Both the position numbers and the translations under genes were made by a program. This document shows positions 8,050 to 16,184 of a DNA stretch of 64,000 nucleotides, piece after piece. Every line of letters starts with the position of its first letter. Within the stretch, counting starts at the first letter, position 1. This stretch comes from JAFDZW01 sp035632315 (GTDB lineage Bacteria; Bacteroidota; Ignavibacteria; Palsa-1295). The DNA is taken from contig DASQGZ010000010.1 of NCBI GenBank assembly GCA_035632315.1, forward strand, positions 1 to 64,000, written 5' to 3'. Below the pieces are notes generated by a model, which was given only the letters and a program-made list of their open reading frames with translations, did not search any database and was not told where the DNA came from.

Positions 8050-8634
8050 GTGAGTACCCAACAAATTCTGGCATCGCTCACCGAAGCAGAAAAAACGCTT
8101 CACGAATTCCTGTCGAGCCCTGATTCGATCGCTCACATCGATGAATTCGTCGAACTGCTCGCCGCCACATTTCAAAACGGCAACAAAGTCTATAGCGCCG
8201 GCAACGGCGGCAGCCATTGTGATGCAATGCACTTCGCCGAAGAGTGGACCGGCAGATACAGAAAAGATCGCCGTCCGCTTCCCGCGATCGCATTCGCCGA
8301 CCCGTCGCACATGAGCTGCACATCCAACGATTACGGCTTCGAGCACGTCTTCGAACGAATGGTCGAAGCCTTTGGCGAGAAAGGCGATGTCTTCCTCGGG
8401 ATCACGACATCCGGCAATAGCCCAAATATTTTGCTTGCAGCCGAAGCCGCAAAGAACAAAGGGATGAACGTTGTCGGCCTGCTCGGTAAAGACGGCGGAA
8501 AGATGAAAGCTCTCTGCGATATCCCGATCATCGTTCCCGGCAACACCACCGATCGTATTCAGGAATTGCACATCAAAGTGATCCATATCGCGATCGAGTG
8601 TACGGAAAGAAAATTGTTTCCAGAACTCTATTAA
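8050..8634 (+). CDS. gmhA: Phosphoheptose isomerase GmhA
   Basis: A 194-residue SIS-domain enzyme that converts sedoheptulose 7-phosphate to D-glycero-D-manno-heptose 7-phosphate, the first step to ADP-heptose for LPS core. GNGGSHCDAMHFAEEWTGR, the serine-rich TTSGNSPN loop and TDRIQELHIKVIH (active-site Glu and His) match GmhA. It uses a GTG start at 8050, 12 bp after hscB. Placing a heptose gene between hscB and hscA is odd: the spacings (12 and 20 bp) leave no room for separate regulation, so it should be co-transcribed with isc. A GT9 heptosyltransferase-like gene lies just upstream of the operon. Confidence 0.92.
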   Translation: MSTQQILASLTEAEKTLHEFLSSPDSIAHIDEFVELLAATFQNGNKVYSAGNGGSHCDAMHFAEEWTGRYRKDRRPLPAIAFADPSHMSCTSNDYGFEHVFERMVEAFGEKGDVFLGITTSGNSPNILLAAEAAKNKGMNVVGLLGKDGGKMKALCDIPIIVPGNTTDRIQELHIKVIHIAIECTERKLFPELY

Positions 8635-8654
8635 TCGACAGCATAACTTCTCTT

Positions 8655-10538
8655 GTGCCTTTACAAATAACATTACCGGGACAACAAGCAGGCGGCAAGG
8701 TCGTCGGGATCGATCTTGGGACGACGAATTCACTTGTGGCGTACGTCGAGGATGGCGAAGCGAAAGTTATTCCGGGCCACGAAGGCGGACTTGTGCCGTC
8801 CGTCGTGACGCTTGACGATAACGGCGCTGTGATCGCTGTTGGCAATCCGGCGAAACGACGCGCGCTGCTTGATGCCGGTCATACCGTTTATTCGGTCAAG
8901 CGGCTGATGGGGAAGTCGTACTCCGATGTACAAAAAGAAGCGGGGATGCTGTCGTATCGTCTGGTGCCGCGTGGCGAAGGCCTTGTACGCATCAGCATCG
9001 GCGAGAAAGAATACACGCCGATCGAACTTTCTGCATTTGTTTTAAAAGAGCTGAAAGATCGCGCTGAAAAATATTTCGGTGAACCGGTCTCAAAGGCGGT
9101 TATTACTGTGCCCGCATATTTTAACGATGCGCAGCGTCAAGCAACAAAAGACGCCGGGCGTCTGGCAGGTCTCGATGTGCTTCGCATTGTCAACGAACCG
9201 ACGGCCGCAGCGCTCGCATACGGACTCGATAAAGAAAAGAATGGGATCATTGCAGTGTATGATCTTGGCGGTGGCACGTTCGATATTTCAATTTTGAAAC
9301 TGACGAACGGTATCTTCGAAGTTCTTTCAACGAACGGCGATACTTATCTTGGCGGCGATGATATTGACCGGCGGTTGATGGAGATGTTTATTTCGCAAAT
9401 TCAGCGCATTGAGCCGAGCTTTTCGCCGACGCCCGAAGAATTACAGCAGATCCGTACGGAAGCTGAGCGGGCGAAGATCGCATTGAGCTCTGCTCAAATC
9501 GCGACGATCGATCTGCAGCTTGCGCGAGTAAATATCAATTACAAACGCAGCCTGACTCGCAGTGAACTTGAGATGATTATTCATCCGATCCTCGGCAGGA
9601 CAAAACAGCCGTGCATTAATGCACTCGCCGATGCAAATCTCACGACTGCAGATATTGATGAAGTCGTTCTTGTCGGCGGCGCAACACGAATGCCGGCAGT
9701 CAAGGCATTAGTGCAAGAATTATTCAAGAAAAAACCGCACGACTCTCTGAACCCTGATGAAACGGTCGCACTCGGTGCCGCAATTCAGGCAAGCGTTCTT
9801 GCCGGCGGCTCGACAGAAGTTTTGCTGCTTGATGTGACACCGCTCTCGCTCGGCATCGAAACGATCGGCGGAATGATGAGCACGATCATCCCGCGTAATA
9901 CCACGATCCCTACAAAAGTAAAAGAGACGTACACGACATTTGCCGATAATCAGACAGGTGTCGAGATCAACGTGTATCAAGGTGAGCGCGATTTTATAAG
10001 AGACAACCGCCCCCTTGCTTCTTTCACGCTCAAAGGCATCCCGCCGCTTCCTGCCGGTGCGGCAAAAGTTGAAGTAACGTTTATGATTGATGCCGATGGG
10101 ATATTGCACGTGAGTGCCCTCGAAGTACATACCGGTGCAGCGCAAACGATCGAGGTGAAGCCGTCGTACGGACTCACCGACGACGAGATCGAACGAATGC
10201 TTCGCGAAAGCATCGTCCACGCGCAGGAAGATATTATTGCACGACGCATCGGTGAAGCAAAGACCGAAGGTGAACGGATTGTCAATGCAACAGAGAAAGT
10301 GCTCGGGGATATTCGCCGGGGGAATATTTCTCTCACGAAGCAAACGATGCAGGATCTGCAGATCAATACGATCATTGATGCGTTGTACTCGCTCAGAAAG
10401 GCGCTCAGTGGCACTGATGCAAAAGAAATTCGGGCGTTGACTGAATCGCTTGAACGAGCGACCGAGCCGCTCGCGCAAGAAATATTAAACGCCTCTGTTT
10501 CACAAGCTCTTTCAGGCAAAGCGGTGGAAGAAGCATAA
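8655..10538 (+). CDS. hscA: Fe-S assembly Hsp70 chaperone HscA
   Basis: A 627-residue specialised Hsp70 that binds the LPPVK motif of IscU and uses ATP to drive cluster transfer. The N-terminus LQITLPGQQA before GIDLGTTNSLVA is the short HscA-type leader that general DnaK proteins lack. ATPase motifs include VYDLGGGTFDIS, NEPTAAALAYGLD and EVVLVGGATRMPAV; the substrate-binding domain starts near residue 370 (LLLDVTPLSLGIET). GTG 8655 is chosen over an upstream start inside gmhA because it aligns with the HscA start. It lacks the acidic C-terminal tail of DnaK. A superoxide dismutase gene follows. Confidence 0.95.
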   Translation: MPLQITLPGQQAGGKVVGIDLGTTNSLVAYVEDGEAKVIPGHEGGLVPSVVTLDDNGAVIAVGNPAKRRALLDAGHTVYSVKRLMGKSYSDVQKEAGMLSYRLVPRGEGLVRISIGEKEYTPIELSAFVLKELKDRAEKYFGEPVSKAVITVPAYFNDAQRQATKDAGRLAGLDVLRIVNEPTAAALAYGLDKEKNGIIAVYDLGGGTFDISILKLTNGIFEVLSTNGDTYLGGDDIDRRLMEMFISQIQRIEPSFSPTPEELQQIRTEAERAKIALSSAQIATIDLQLARVNINYKRSLTRSELEMIIHPILGRTKQPCINALADANLTTADIDEVVLVGGATRMPAVKALVQELFKKKPHDSLNPDETVALGAAIQASVLAGGSTEVLLLDVTPLSLGIETIGGMMSTIIPRNTTIPTKVKETYTTFADNQTGVEINVYQGERDFIRDNRPLASFTLKGIPPLPAGAAKVEVTFMIDADGILHVSALEVHTGAAQTIEVKPSYGLTDDEIERMLRESIVHAQEDIIARRIGEAKTEGERIVNATEKVLGDIRRGNISLTKQTMQDLQINTIIDALYSLRKALSGTDAKEIRALTESLERATEPLAQEILNASVSQALSGKAVEEA

Positions 10539-10548
10539 CATTTTTTTA

Positions 10549-10560
10549 ATCGTTAACGAT
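10549..10560 (+). promoter_or_regulatory. Perfect 12-bp palindrome before the dismutase gene
   Basis: ATCGTTAACGAT lies directly before the ATG at 10562, in the 23-bp gap after hscA. It could be a small operator, but palindromes of this length occur by chance about once per 4 kb, so weight is low. Confidence 0.25.
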
Positions 10561-10561
10561 A

Positions 10562-11194
10562 ATGAAAGCGTACGAATACAAATTGAAAACGCGTCCGTAC
10601 TCCGATGCGGATGCAAAAGCGTTGCTTGCAAAAGTGATCGACGCCGAAACAACCGATTGGCATTATAATACCCACCATAAAGGGTATGTCGATAAATTAA
10701 ACGAGATAGAAAAAACGCTCGAAACAGCCGATGCGACAAAAGCGAACGGCAATTACTCGCTTTTCGGCGAACTCAAACGCCGATGGACCTGGAATCATGG
10801 CGGTAATGTCCTGCACGATCTGTATTGGGAAAACCTTGGCGGCGACGGCAATGCAGCAAACGCTCCGGATATACTGGCGCTTGTCAATCGCGACTTCGGT
10901 TCGTTCGATTTATGGAAAGCAGATTTCAAAGCATGTTCGCTCGCAGCGAAACTCTCCGGTTGGGGTGTGCTCATCGTCGATCAATTAGGATCTGGCCAGC
11001 TTCGTAACGTGCTCGTTGACGAACACCATTATGGCGCCGTGTGGGGCGCAATTCCGCTCGTCGCTTGCGATGTGTTCGAACATGCGTATTATCATAAAGA
11101 CGGCCCGAAGCGCGGTGCGTATATAGATAATTTTATTTCAACGATCCATTGGGCTCGCGCCAATGACCGCTATAAAAAATATGCGGTGCGATAG
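10562..11194 (+). CDS. Fe/Mn superoxide dismutase
   Basis: A 210-residue enzyme that dismutates superoxide. Metal ligands are His34 (DWHYNTHHKGYVDKLN), His85 (GGNVLHDLYWENL), and Asp170 and His174 (DVFEHAYYHKD). No signal peptide is seen, so it should be cytoplasmic. Metal preference (Fe, Mn or cambialistic) cannot be set safely from sequence; the usual Asn before the second His ligand is Leu here. It sits inside the isc operon between hscA and fdx. Co-expression with iron-sulfur assembly would pair cluster building with protection from superoxide, which destroys exposed clusters. That functional link is inference. Confidence 0.92.
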   Translation: MKAYEYKLKTRPYSDADAKALLAKVIDAETTDWHYNTHHKGYVDKLNEIEKTLETADATKANGNYSLFGELKRRWTWNHGGNVLHDLYWENLGGDGNAANAPDILALVNRDFGSFDLWKADFKACSLAAKLSGWGVLIVDQLGSGQLRNVLVDEHHYGAVWGAIPLVACDVFEHAYYHKDGPKRGAYIDNFISTIHWARANDRYKKYAVR

Positions 11195-11227
11195 TATCCG
11201 AAAACATTATTCGAAATTCTTAACACG

Positions 11228-11575
11228 GTGGCAACGATCACATATCTTCCCTTAAATGTTACTTGTGAAGCGCTCGTCGGTGACAGCGTGCTCGACGTCG
11301 CGCTTGCAAATAACATTGACCTGCAGCATAATTGCGGCGGAGTCTGCGCATGTTCGACGTGCCATGTGATCGTGAAGCAGGGAATGAAGTCGCTGACTGA
11401 AATGGAGGACGACGAAGCCGATCAGCTTGATGAAGCCGAAGGCCTGACGCTCGATTCGCGGCTCGGCTGTCAGTCGCGCATTACCGAAGATGTCGATCTC
11501 GTCGTCGAGATCCCACAGCTCAATGCGACGATTGCACATTTGTTCCACGAAGGCGCAACGGGAAAAGAATCGTAG
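11228..11575 (+). CDS. fdx: ISC [2Fe-2S] ferredoxin Fdx
   Basis: A 115-residue adrenodoxin-type ferredoxin that supplies electrons for cluster assembly on IscU. Cluster ligands are Cys36, Cys42, Cys45 (HNCGGVCACSTCHV, C-x5-C-x2-C) and Cys81 (LGCQSR). Cys40 is an extra, non-ligand cysteine. The acidic helix MEDDEADQLDEAEG is the usual partner-docking surface. GTG start at 11228; iscX follows 18 bp downstream. Confidence 0.95.
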   Translation: MATITYLPLNVTCEALVGDSVLDVALANNIDLQHNCGGVCACSTCHVIVKQGMKSLTEMEDDEADQLDEAEGLTLDSRLGCQSRITEDVDLVVEIPQLNATIAHLFHEGATGKES

Positions 11576-11593
11576 TATTTTGCAATCATCACA

Positions 11594-11803
11594 ATGAATT
11601 GGAATAACATTGAAGATATCGCCGAAGCGTTGTTCGACGCAAAACCTGGGACCGATCCGTTGACGGTACGTTTTACCGATCTGAGAGATTTTATTGTGGC
11701 ATTACCGGATTGGGACGGAGACATTCATTCATCGAATGAGTCGAAACTCGAAGCGGTTCAAATGGCATGGTATGAACTCTGGAAGGACAAGCACAACGAG
11801 TAA
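11594..11803 (+). CDS. iscX: IscX (YfhJ)
   Basis: A 69-residue acidic protein with the IscX features NIEDIAEALFDAKPGTDP, VRFTDLRDFI and ESKLEAVQMAWYELW. In E. coli IscX binds IscS and iron and tunes desulfurase activity. It closes the isc operon exactly as in Gammaproteobacteria. Its stop codon TAA overlaps the next ATG by one base (TAATG), so the LON-like gene is probably translated from the same message. Confidence 0.93.
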   Translation: MNWNNIEDIAEALFDAKPGTDPLTVRFTDLRDFIVALPDWDGDIHSSNESKLEAVQMAWYELWKDKHNE

Positions 11804-12456
11804 TGGAAAGTCTCGATCGTATAGCGCTATTCCCGCTCGGCGTGATCTTGTTTCCGGAATCACGGATGCCGCTTCATATTTTCGAAGAGCGGTATAAACG
11901 GCTGTGTTCGAGCGCGATCGAACATAACGAGGTGTTCGGTATCAATTTTATCGACGAAGAACGAATGCATTCGGTCGGCTGCACGGCACGCATCGCGGGA
12001 ATAACAAAAAAATATCCCGACGGCAAACTCGATATTACGATCGAAGGTGTTCGACGCTACGAGATCATCCAGCTCGAACAAGGCGGACAAAACGAACTCT
12101 CGTATGCCCGCATCCACTGGATCGACGACGAACCGGAGCTCAGAAATAAAGAATTGGCAGCCGAAGTGATTACGCTGTTCAATGAACTTTGCGATGTCGC
12201 CTATAAAGGTGCGGTCGAAACGCTGGAACCCGCAATTTGGAGTGCGGAAAATAAACTGCCATCGTTCGCTGTTGCGCAAAAATCAGGATTAATGCCCGAC
12301 CAGAGACAAACATTGCTCCTTGTTCGCAGTGAGAACGAACGCCTCGAAATGTTGAAAAACCATCTTGAGGCACTGCTCCCGAAAGTGAAGGAGGCAGAAT
12401 CAATGACCGAGCTCATTCGCAACGACGGGTACATTGTGACGTGGAATAAAAAATAG
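11803..12456 (+). CDS. LON substrate-binding-domain protein
   Basis: A 217-residue protein equivalent to the N-terminal domain of Lon protease without its ATPase or protease parts. IALFPLGVILFPESRMPLHIFEERYK is the usual opening, and GCTARIAGITKKYPDGKLDITIEG follows. The C-terminal half is helical. Stand-alone forms are common in bacteria and their role is not established; protein quality control is a fair guess. It is coupled to iscX by a one-base overlap, so it may belong to the isc transcript. Confidence 0.8.
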   Translation: MESLDRIALFPLGVILFPESRMPLHIFEERYKRLCSSAIEHNEVFGINFIDEERMHSVGCTARIAGITKKYPDGKLDITIEGVRRYEIIQLEQGGQNELSYARIHWIDDEPELRNKELAAEVITLFNELCDVAYKGAVETLEPAIWSAENKLPSFAVAQKSGLMPDQRQTLLLVRSENERLEMLKNHLEALLPKVKEAESMTELIRNDGYIVTWNKK

Positions 12457-12472
12457 AGCGTTCGTTCTTTCG

Positions 12473-12480
12473 TAAATTTG
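12473..12480 (+). promoter_or_regulatory. FCB-type -7 promoter element (TAAATTTG)
   Basis: TTCGTAAATTTGTA at 12469-12482 holds an exact TAnnTTTG, 22 bp before the ATG of the small gene at 12503. It shares the extended block with 6017 and 59476. No -33 TTTG at the standard distance. Confidence 0.45.
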
Positions 12481-12502
12481 TACATTAATCATTCAACCAG
12501 AT

Positions 12503-12613
12503 ATGAATAAAAAAGGAAAAGTCGCAAAGAAAAAGCATAAGAAAAAAGCCGAAAAAGGCAAGGCAAAGGTTCGCGCCGCGAAAGCTGCAGCAAAGGGCCG
12601 CAAACGCTCGTGA
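12503..12613 (+). CDS. Very basic 36-residue protein
   Basis: An intact small frame (ATG AAT AAA AAA ... TCG TGA) encoding 36 residues, about half Lys or Arg, with the run KKKHKKKAEKGKAK and a tail GRKRS. It follows an FCB-type -7 element by 22 bp and precedes folP by 57 bp. The composition fits an RNA- or ribosome-binding peptide, like the small extra ribosomal proteins of Bacteroidota, but I cannot place it in a family. No ribosome binding site is visible, as for many genes here. Confidence 0.5.
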   Translation: MNKKGKVAKKKHKKKAEKGKAKVRAAKAAAKGRKRS

Positions 12614-12670
12614 GCTTGTGATCTGATTTCTTTACGAACGACGGCAAGCGATTGTCGTCGTTTTCGTTTT

Positions 12671-13522
12671 ATGCAGGCCGAACGATTTCTTGAGCTTCTC
12701 ACGTCGCCGCGCACGCTTGTGATGGGCGTGCTCAACGTCACGCCCGATTCGTTTTCCGACGGCGGAAAATATCTTGACGCCGACGCAGCCATTCGCCGCG
12801 CATTCACAATGCTCGACGAAGGAGCTGATATTCTCGACATCGGTGGGCAATCGACGCGGCCGCCGGGGAAAACATACGGATCAGGTGCAGATGACGTTAT
12901 TGTAGACAAAGAACTTCTTCGGGTTCTTCCCGTCATTGAAGGTATTGTAAAAGGAAATCAAAAAGCAATTATTTCGATCGATACGACAAAAGCGGAAGTT
13001 GCACGACGGGCTATTGATATTGGAACGACCATCGTTAACGATGTCAGCGGCGGGACACAGGATAAGAGTATGTTTGACGCTGCCTCGTCAATGAATGCAC
13101 CGATCATTCTGATGCACGGATACGGTCCCAAATTTCAAAAAAACAACATAGAAGAATATCATTACAACGATGTTGTCGGTCAGGTCGGCGCATGGCTCGA
13201 ACGAAGAATTACATTAGCACGTCAAACGGGAATAAAGACGGTTCTTGCTGATATCGGATTTGGCTTTGCAAAAACTGCTGAAGATAATATCGCTTTGCTC
13301 AAACATCACGCTGAGTTTACTTGCCTCGGGGTACCGATGGTGCTCGGCGTTTCACGAAAATCAACGATCGGGAAAATGCTTGGCGGCGTCCCGCCTGAAG
13401 AACGTATTATCGGAAGCATTGCGGCGGCAGTTTGGGGAGCAACCAATGGCGCGAAAATATTACGCGTTCACGATGTGAAAGAAACGGTTCAAGCGATGAA
13501 AGTGGTCTCGGCGCTCCGTTGA
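12671..13522 (+). CDS. folP: Dihydropteroate synthase
   Basis: A 283-residue TIM-barrel enzyme of folate synthesis that joins p-aminobenzoate to the pterin pyrophosphate. Both PROSITE-type signatures are present: MGVLNVTPDSFSDGGKY (residues 18-35) and DILDIGGQSTRPPG (55-68). IIVNDVSGG-like TIVNDVSGGTQD, PIILMHGYG and VLGVSRKSTIG complete the active site. Length is normal. typA follows after 42 bp. Confidence 0.95.
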   Translation: MQAERFLELLTSPRTLVMGVLNVTPDSFSDGGKYLDADAAIRRAFTMLDEGADILDIGGQSTRPPGKTYGSGADDVIVDKELLRVLPVIEGIVKGNQKAIISIDTTKAEVARRAIDIGTTIVNDVSGGTQDKSMFDAASSMNAPIILMHGYGPKFQKNNIEEYHYNDVVGQVGAWLERRITLARQTGIKTVLADIGFGFAKTAEDNIALLKHHAEFTCLGVPMVLGVSRKSTIGKMLGGVPPEERIIGSIAAAVWGATNGAKILRVHDVKETVQAMKVVSALR

Positions 13523-13564
13523 GAACGATTAACCTCCAAAGCACGTTCTTCGCGCCGGATAATT

Positions 13565-15409
13565 ATGGCAGAAAAACATTCAGAGCACGTACGGGAAGAT
13601 ATACGCAATGTCGCGATCATTGCGCACGTCGATCATGGCAAAACCACATTAGTGGATCAGATGCTGCGTCAGAGCGGTACGTTCCGCTCAAACGAGCATT
13701 TGATCGAACGCGTCATGGATTCGAACGATCTTGAACGCGAAAAGGGCATTACGATCCTCGCCAAGAACACGAGTGTCCATTGGCATGGGACGAAAGTCAA
13801 TATCGTCGATACTCCCGGCCACGCCGATTTTGGCGGTGAGGTCGAGCGCATCCTGAAAATGGTCGACGGCGTCGTGCTTCTCGTCGATGCCGCAGAAGGA
13901 TGTCTGCCGCAAACGAAATTTGTGCTTCGTAAGAGTTTGCTTTTGCACTTGAAGCCGATCGTCGTTATCAATAAGATCGACCGCAAAGACGCGCGTCCCG
14001 GCGAAGTGCTTGATGAAATTTTTGAGCTCTTTATGTCGCTTGGTGCAACATACGAGCAGTTGGAATTCCCGGTGATCTATGCCGTTGGCAAACAAGGTTT
14101 GGCAAAGCATAAGCTCGAAGAGGAAGCGACCGATCTTGCACCGCTTTTCGAAACTATCATCAAAGAAGTCCCGCCGCCACCCGGAGAACTTGAAGCGCCG
14201 TACCAGATGCTTGTCGCAAACGTTGACTGGTCGGATTATCTCGGCCGTCTTGCCGTCGGCAGAATTTTCCGCGGACGCATTCATCCCGGCGATTGGATCA
14301 CGCGCATCAAGCACGACGGCAGCATCGAGAAAGCGAAGATCACGAAGCTCTATGCGTTCGAAGGACTGAAGCGCGTAGAGATCGAAGAAGCAGGCGCAGG
14401 TGAGATCGTTCAGCTTGCGGGCCTCGAAGACGTGCATATCGGCGAAACACTCACCGACCCCGAACACCCCGAAGCATTGCCGATCATCAATGTTGACGAA
14501 CCGACGATCGCAATGAATTTTCTCGTCAACGATTCTCCGTTCGCGGGCAAAGAAGGAAAGTTTGTTACGTCACGCCATTTGCGCGAACGGTTGGTGCGCG
14601 AGCTTCGCAAGAATATCTCTATCCGTATGGAAGAGGTTTCGCCCGACACGTTCAAAGTAGCGGCGCGCGGTGAATTACAGCTCGCAATTCTCATCGAAAC
14701 AATGCGGCGCGAAGGCTACGAGTTTGCTGTCAGCAAGCCCGAAGTTATTCTGCAGGAAGTTGACGGCGATACAATGGAGCCCGTCGAACAGGTCGTAATC
14801 GACGTGCCGGAAGAATATGTCGGCTCCGTGATCGAGGCGCTGGGCATTCGTAAAGGACAGATGGTCAATATGGCGACGCTCAATGCGCAGGCGCATATCG
14901 AGTATCACGTGCCCTCGCGCGGAATGATCGGTTTCCGCGGAGAATTCCTGACGATGACGCGCGGTACCGGAATCCTGAATCAAATTTTCTACGACTACGA
15001 ATCCTACAAAGGTCCCATTCCCGGCCGTACGCGCGGAGCTCTCGTTTCGCTTGAAGACGGCGATACGACCGGCTATTCGATGGAAGGTTTACAGGAACGT
15101 TCGGTGTTTTTTGTCACACCCGGTACTCACGTGTATCGCGGAATGATCGTCGGCGAGAACAGCCGCGAGGGCGAGATGATCGTCAACGTTACGAAGAAAA
15201 AGCATCTGACAAATATGCGCGCTTCCGGTTCCGACGGCGCAATTCAGCTCGATGCGCCGCGCACGATGTCGCTCGAACAACAAATTGAATGGCTCGACGA
15301 CGACGACCTGCTCGAAGTCACGCCCGAATCAACCCGCTTTCGCAAAAAGATATTAGACCCGACAGAGCGCTTCCGTCACAGCAAGAAAAAAGCGCAGATG
15401 GCTGAGTAA
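13565..15409 (+). CDS. typA: Translational GTPase TypA/BipA
   Basis: A 614-residue ribosome-associated GTPase involved in ribosome assembly and stress adaptation. G motifs: IAHVDHGKTTL (G1), EREKGITI (G2), DTPGHADFGGE (G3), NKIDR (G4). The C-terminal domain has GMIGFRGEFLT and TRGTGILNQIF, and the BipA-specific TKKKHLTNMRASGSD, which separate it from EF-G and LepA. Length matches the family. Confidence 0.96.
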   Translation: MAEKHSEHVREDIRNVAIIAHVDHGKTTLVDQMLRQSGTFRSNEHLIERVMDSNDLEREKGITILAKNTSVHWHGTKVNIVDTPGHADFGGEVERILKMVDGVVLLVDAAEGCLPQTKFVLRKSLLLHLKPIVVINKIDRKDARPGEVLDEIFELFMSLGATYEQLEFPVIYAVGKQGLAKHKLEEEATDLAPLFETIIKEVPPPPGELEAPYQMLVANVDWSDYLGRLAVGRIFRGRIHPGDWITRIKHDGSIEKAKITKLYAFEGLKRVEIEEAGAGEIVQLAGLEDVHIGETLTDPEHPEALPIINVDEPTIAMNFLVNDSPFAGKEGKFVTSRHLRERLVRELRKNISIRMEEVSPDTFKVAARGELQLAILIETMRREGYEFAVSKPEVILQEVDGDTMEPVEQVVIDVPEEYVGSVIEALGIRKGQMVNMATLNAQAHIEYHVPSRGMIGFRGEFLTMTRGTGILNQIFYDYESYKGPIPGRTRGALVSLEDGDTTGYSMEGLQERSVFFVTPGTHVYRGMIVGENSREGEMIVNVTKKKHLTNMRASGSDGAIQLDAPRTMSLEQQIEWLDDDDLLEVTPESTRFRKKILDPTERFRHSKKKAQMAE

Positions 15410-15426
15410 TCCAGATAGTATTTTTC

Positions 15427-15462
15427 AGTTCTGAATCGGCATTCGATTACAAATTCAGAACT
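15427..15462 (+). terminator. Stem-loop after typA
   Basis: AGTTCTGAAT (15427-15436) and ATTCAGAACT (15453-15462) form a perfect 10-bp stem with a 16-base loop. It starts 18 bp after the typA stop. T-rich sequence lies before rather than after the stem, so it may be a transcript-end stabiliser more than a classical terminator. Confidence 0.4.
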
Positions 15463-15486
15463 TACCGACACCCAGCATTTTCGCCG

Positions 15487-15494
15487 TATCTTTG
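15487..15494 (+). promoter_or_regulatory. FCB-type -7 promoter element (TATCTTTG)
   Basis: An exact TAnnTTTG in the 240-bp gap before the gene at 15650. No TTTG is seen at -33. If used, the leader would be about 150 bases. Confidence 0.35.
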
Positions 15495-15649
15495 TCCCGA
15501 TGTAATAATCGGAACGAGCCCCAGACTTGTGACGACTGTTGTAACATTCCGTCTGCAATTCACGGGTCCCCTCTCTTTCCTAATCATCACCACATCACTT
15601 TAAAATATTGCAGCGATGCAATTTCTTTACTCACAAATCAATTACGAAA

Positions 15650-16174
15650 ATGGCATCAATAACGGTTAAACAGGGATCGGATCCCAGCGGCGTACCGGCA
15701 GCGGTCATTACCGCGGACGGGAATCAATCGTTCTTTATTACTTCTTGGCAGACTTCGGGCAGTAATACAATACAGCCCGGCGGGAACGTGCAGCTCTATT
15801 GTCGCAAATGGCCGAACATGGCTGCGGAACAATACTTGCATTCCGGCTGGGACGGTCAAACAGAGATCCAGTTGCAGCCGAATGGCGGTCAGTTTGGCTA
15901 TGGGCATCCAGGAACGTCGTGGCCGAACCAAAATCCGCCCGATCCGAGCAAGACGGCGCAATTCAAGCTAAGCACAACCCAGCAGTGGAGCATCATTCCG
16001 CAAACAGGCGGCGTCGGTGGTGCTTACCCCAGCAGCTCAAATGTCTCGGTCTCTCCATCCGGCCCTATTCCACCGGGCGGAACGGCTCAGATCACTTTCT
16101 CGAACGTCAATAATGGCAACGGCGGGACGGGGAATATTATTGTGACGCTTCAGGCGGGTACACTAAATAGGTAA
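15650..16174 (+). CDS. Unknown Gly/Pro/Asn-rich protein
   Basis: A 174-residue protein of no family I recognise. It has no signal peptide and looks all-beta: short alternating strands, many Gly, Ser, Asn and Pro, and aromatic pairs such as FFITSWQTSG and SGWDGQTEIQLQP. The C-terminus GNIIVTLQAG reads like a final strand of an Ig-like or tail-type domain. ATG 15650 (MASITVKQG) is preferred to an upstream TTG at 15608. It faces the STAND-type gene tail-to-tail with 10 bp between the stops. Confidence 0.6.
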   Translation: MASITVKQGSDPSGVPAAVITADGNQSFFITSWQTSGSNTIQPGGNVQLYCRKWPNMAAEQYLHSGWDGQTEIQLQPNGGQFGYGHPGTSWPNQNPPDPSKTAQFKLSTTQQWSIIPQTGGVGGAYPSSSNVSVSPSGPIPPGGTAQITFSNVNNGNGGTGNIIVTLQAGTLNR

Positions 16175-16184
16175 TTGTATTAAT

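Noticed and set aside
8598..8654. Upstream start for hscA inside gmhA
   Set aside because: GTG 8655 gives the normal HscA leader (LQITLPGQQA before GIDLGTTNS); the extension has no family support.
10549..10560. Strong operator claim for the ATCGTTAACGAT palindrome
   Set aside because: Perfect 12-base palindromes are expected about 16 times in 64 kb by chance; position alone is weak evidence, so it is listed only as low-confidence.
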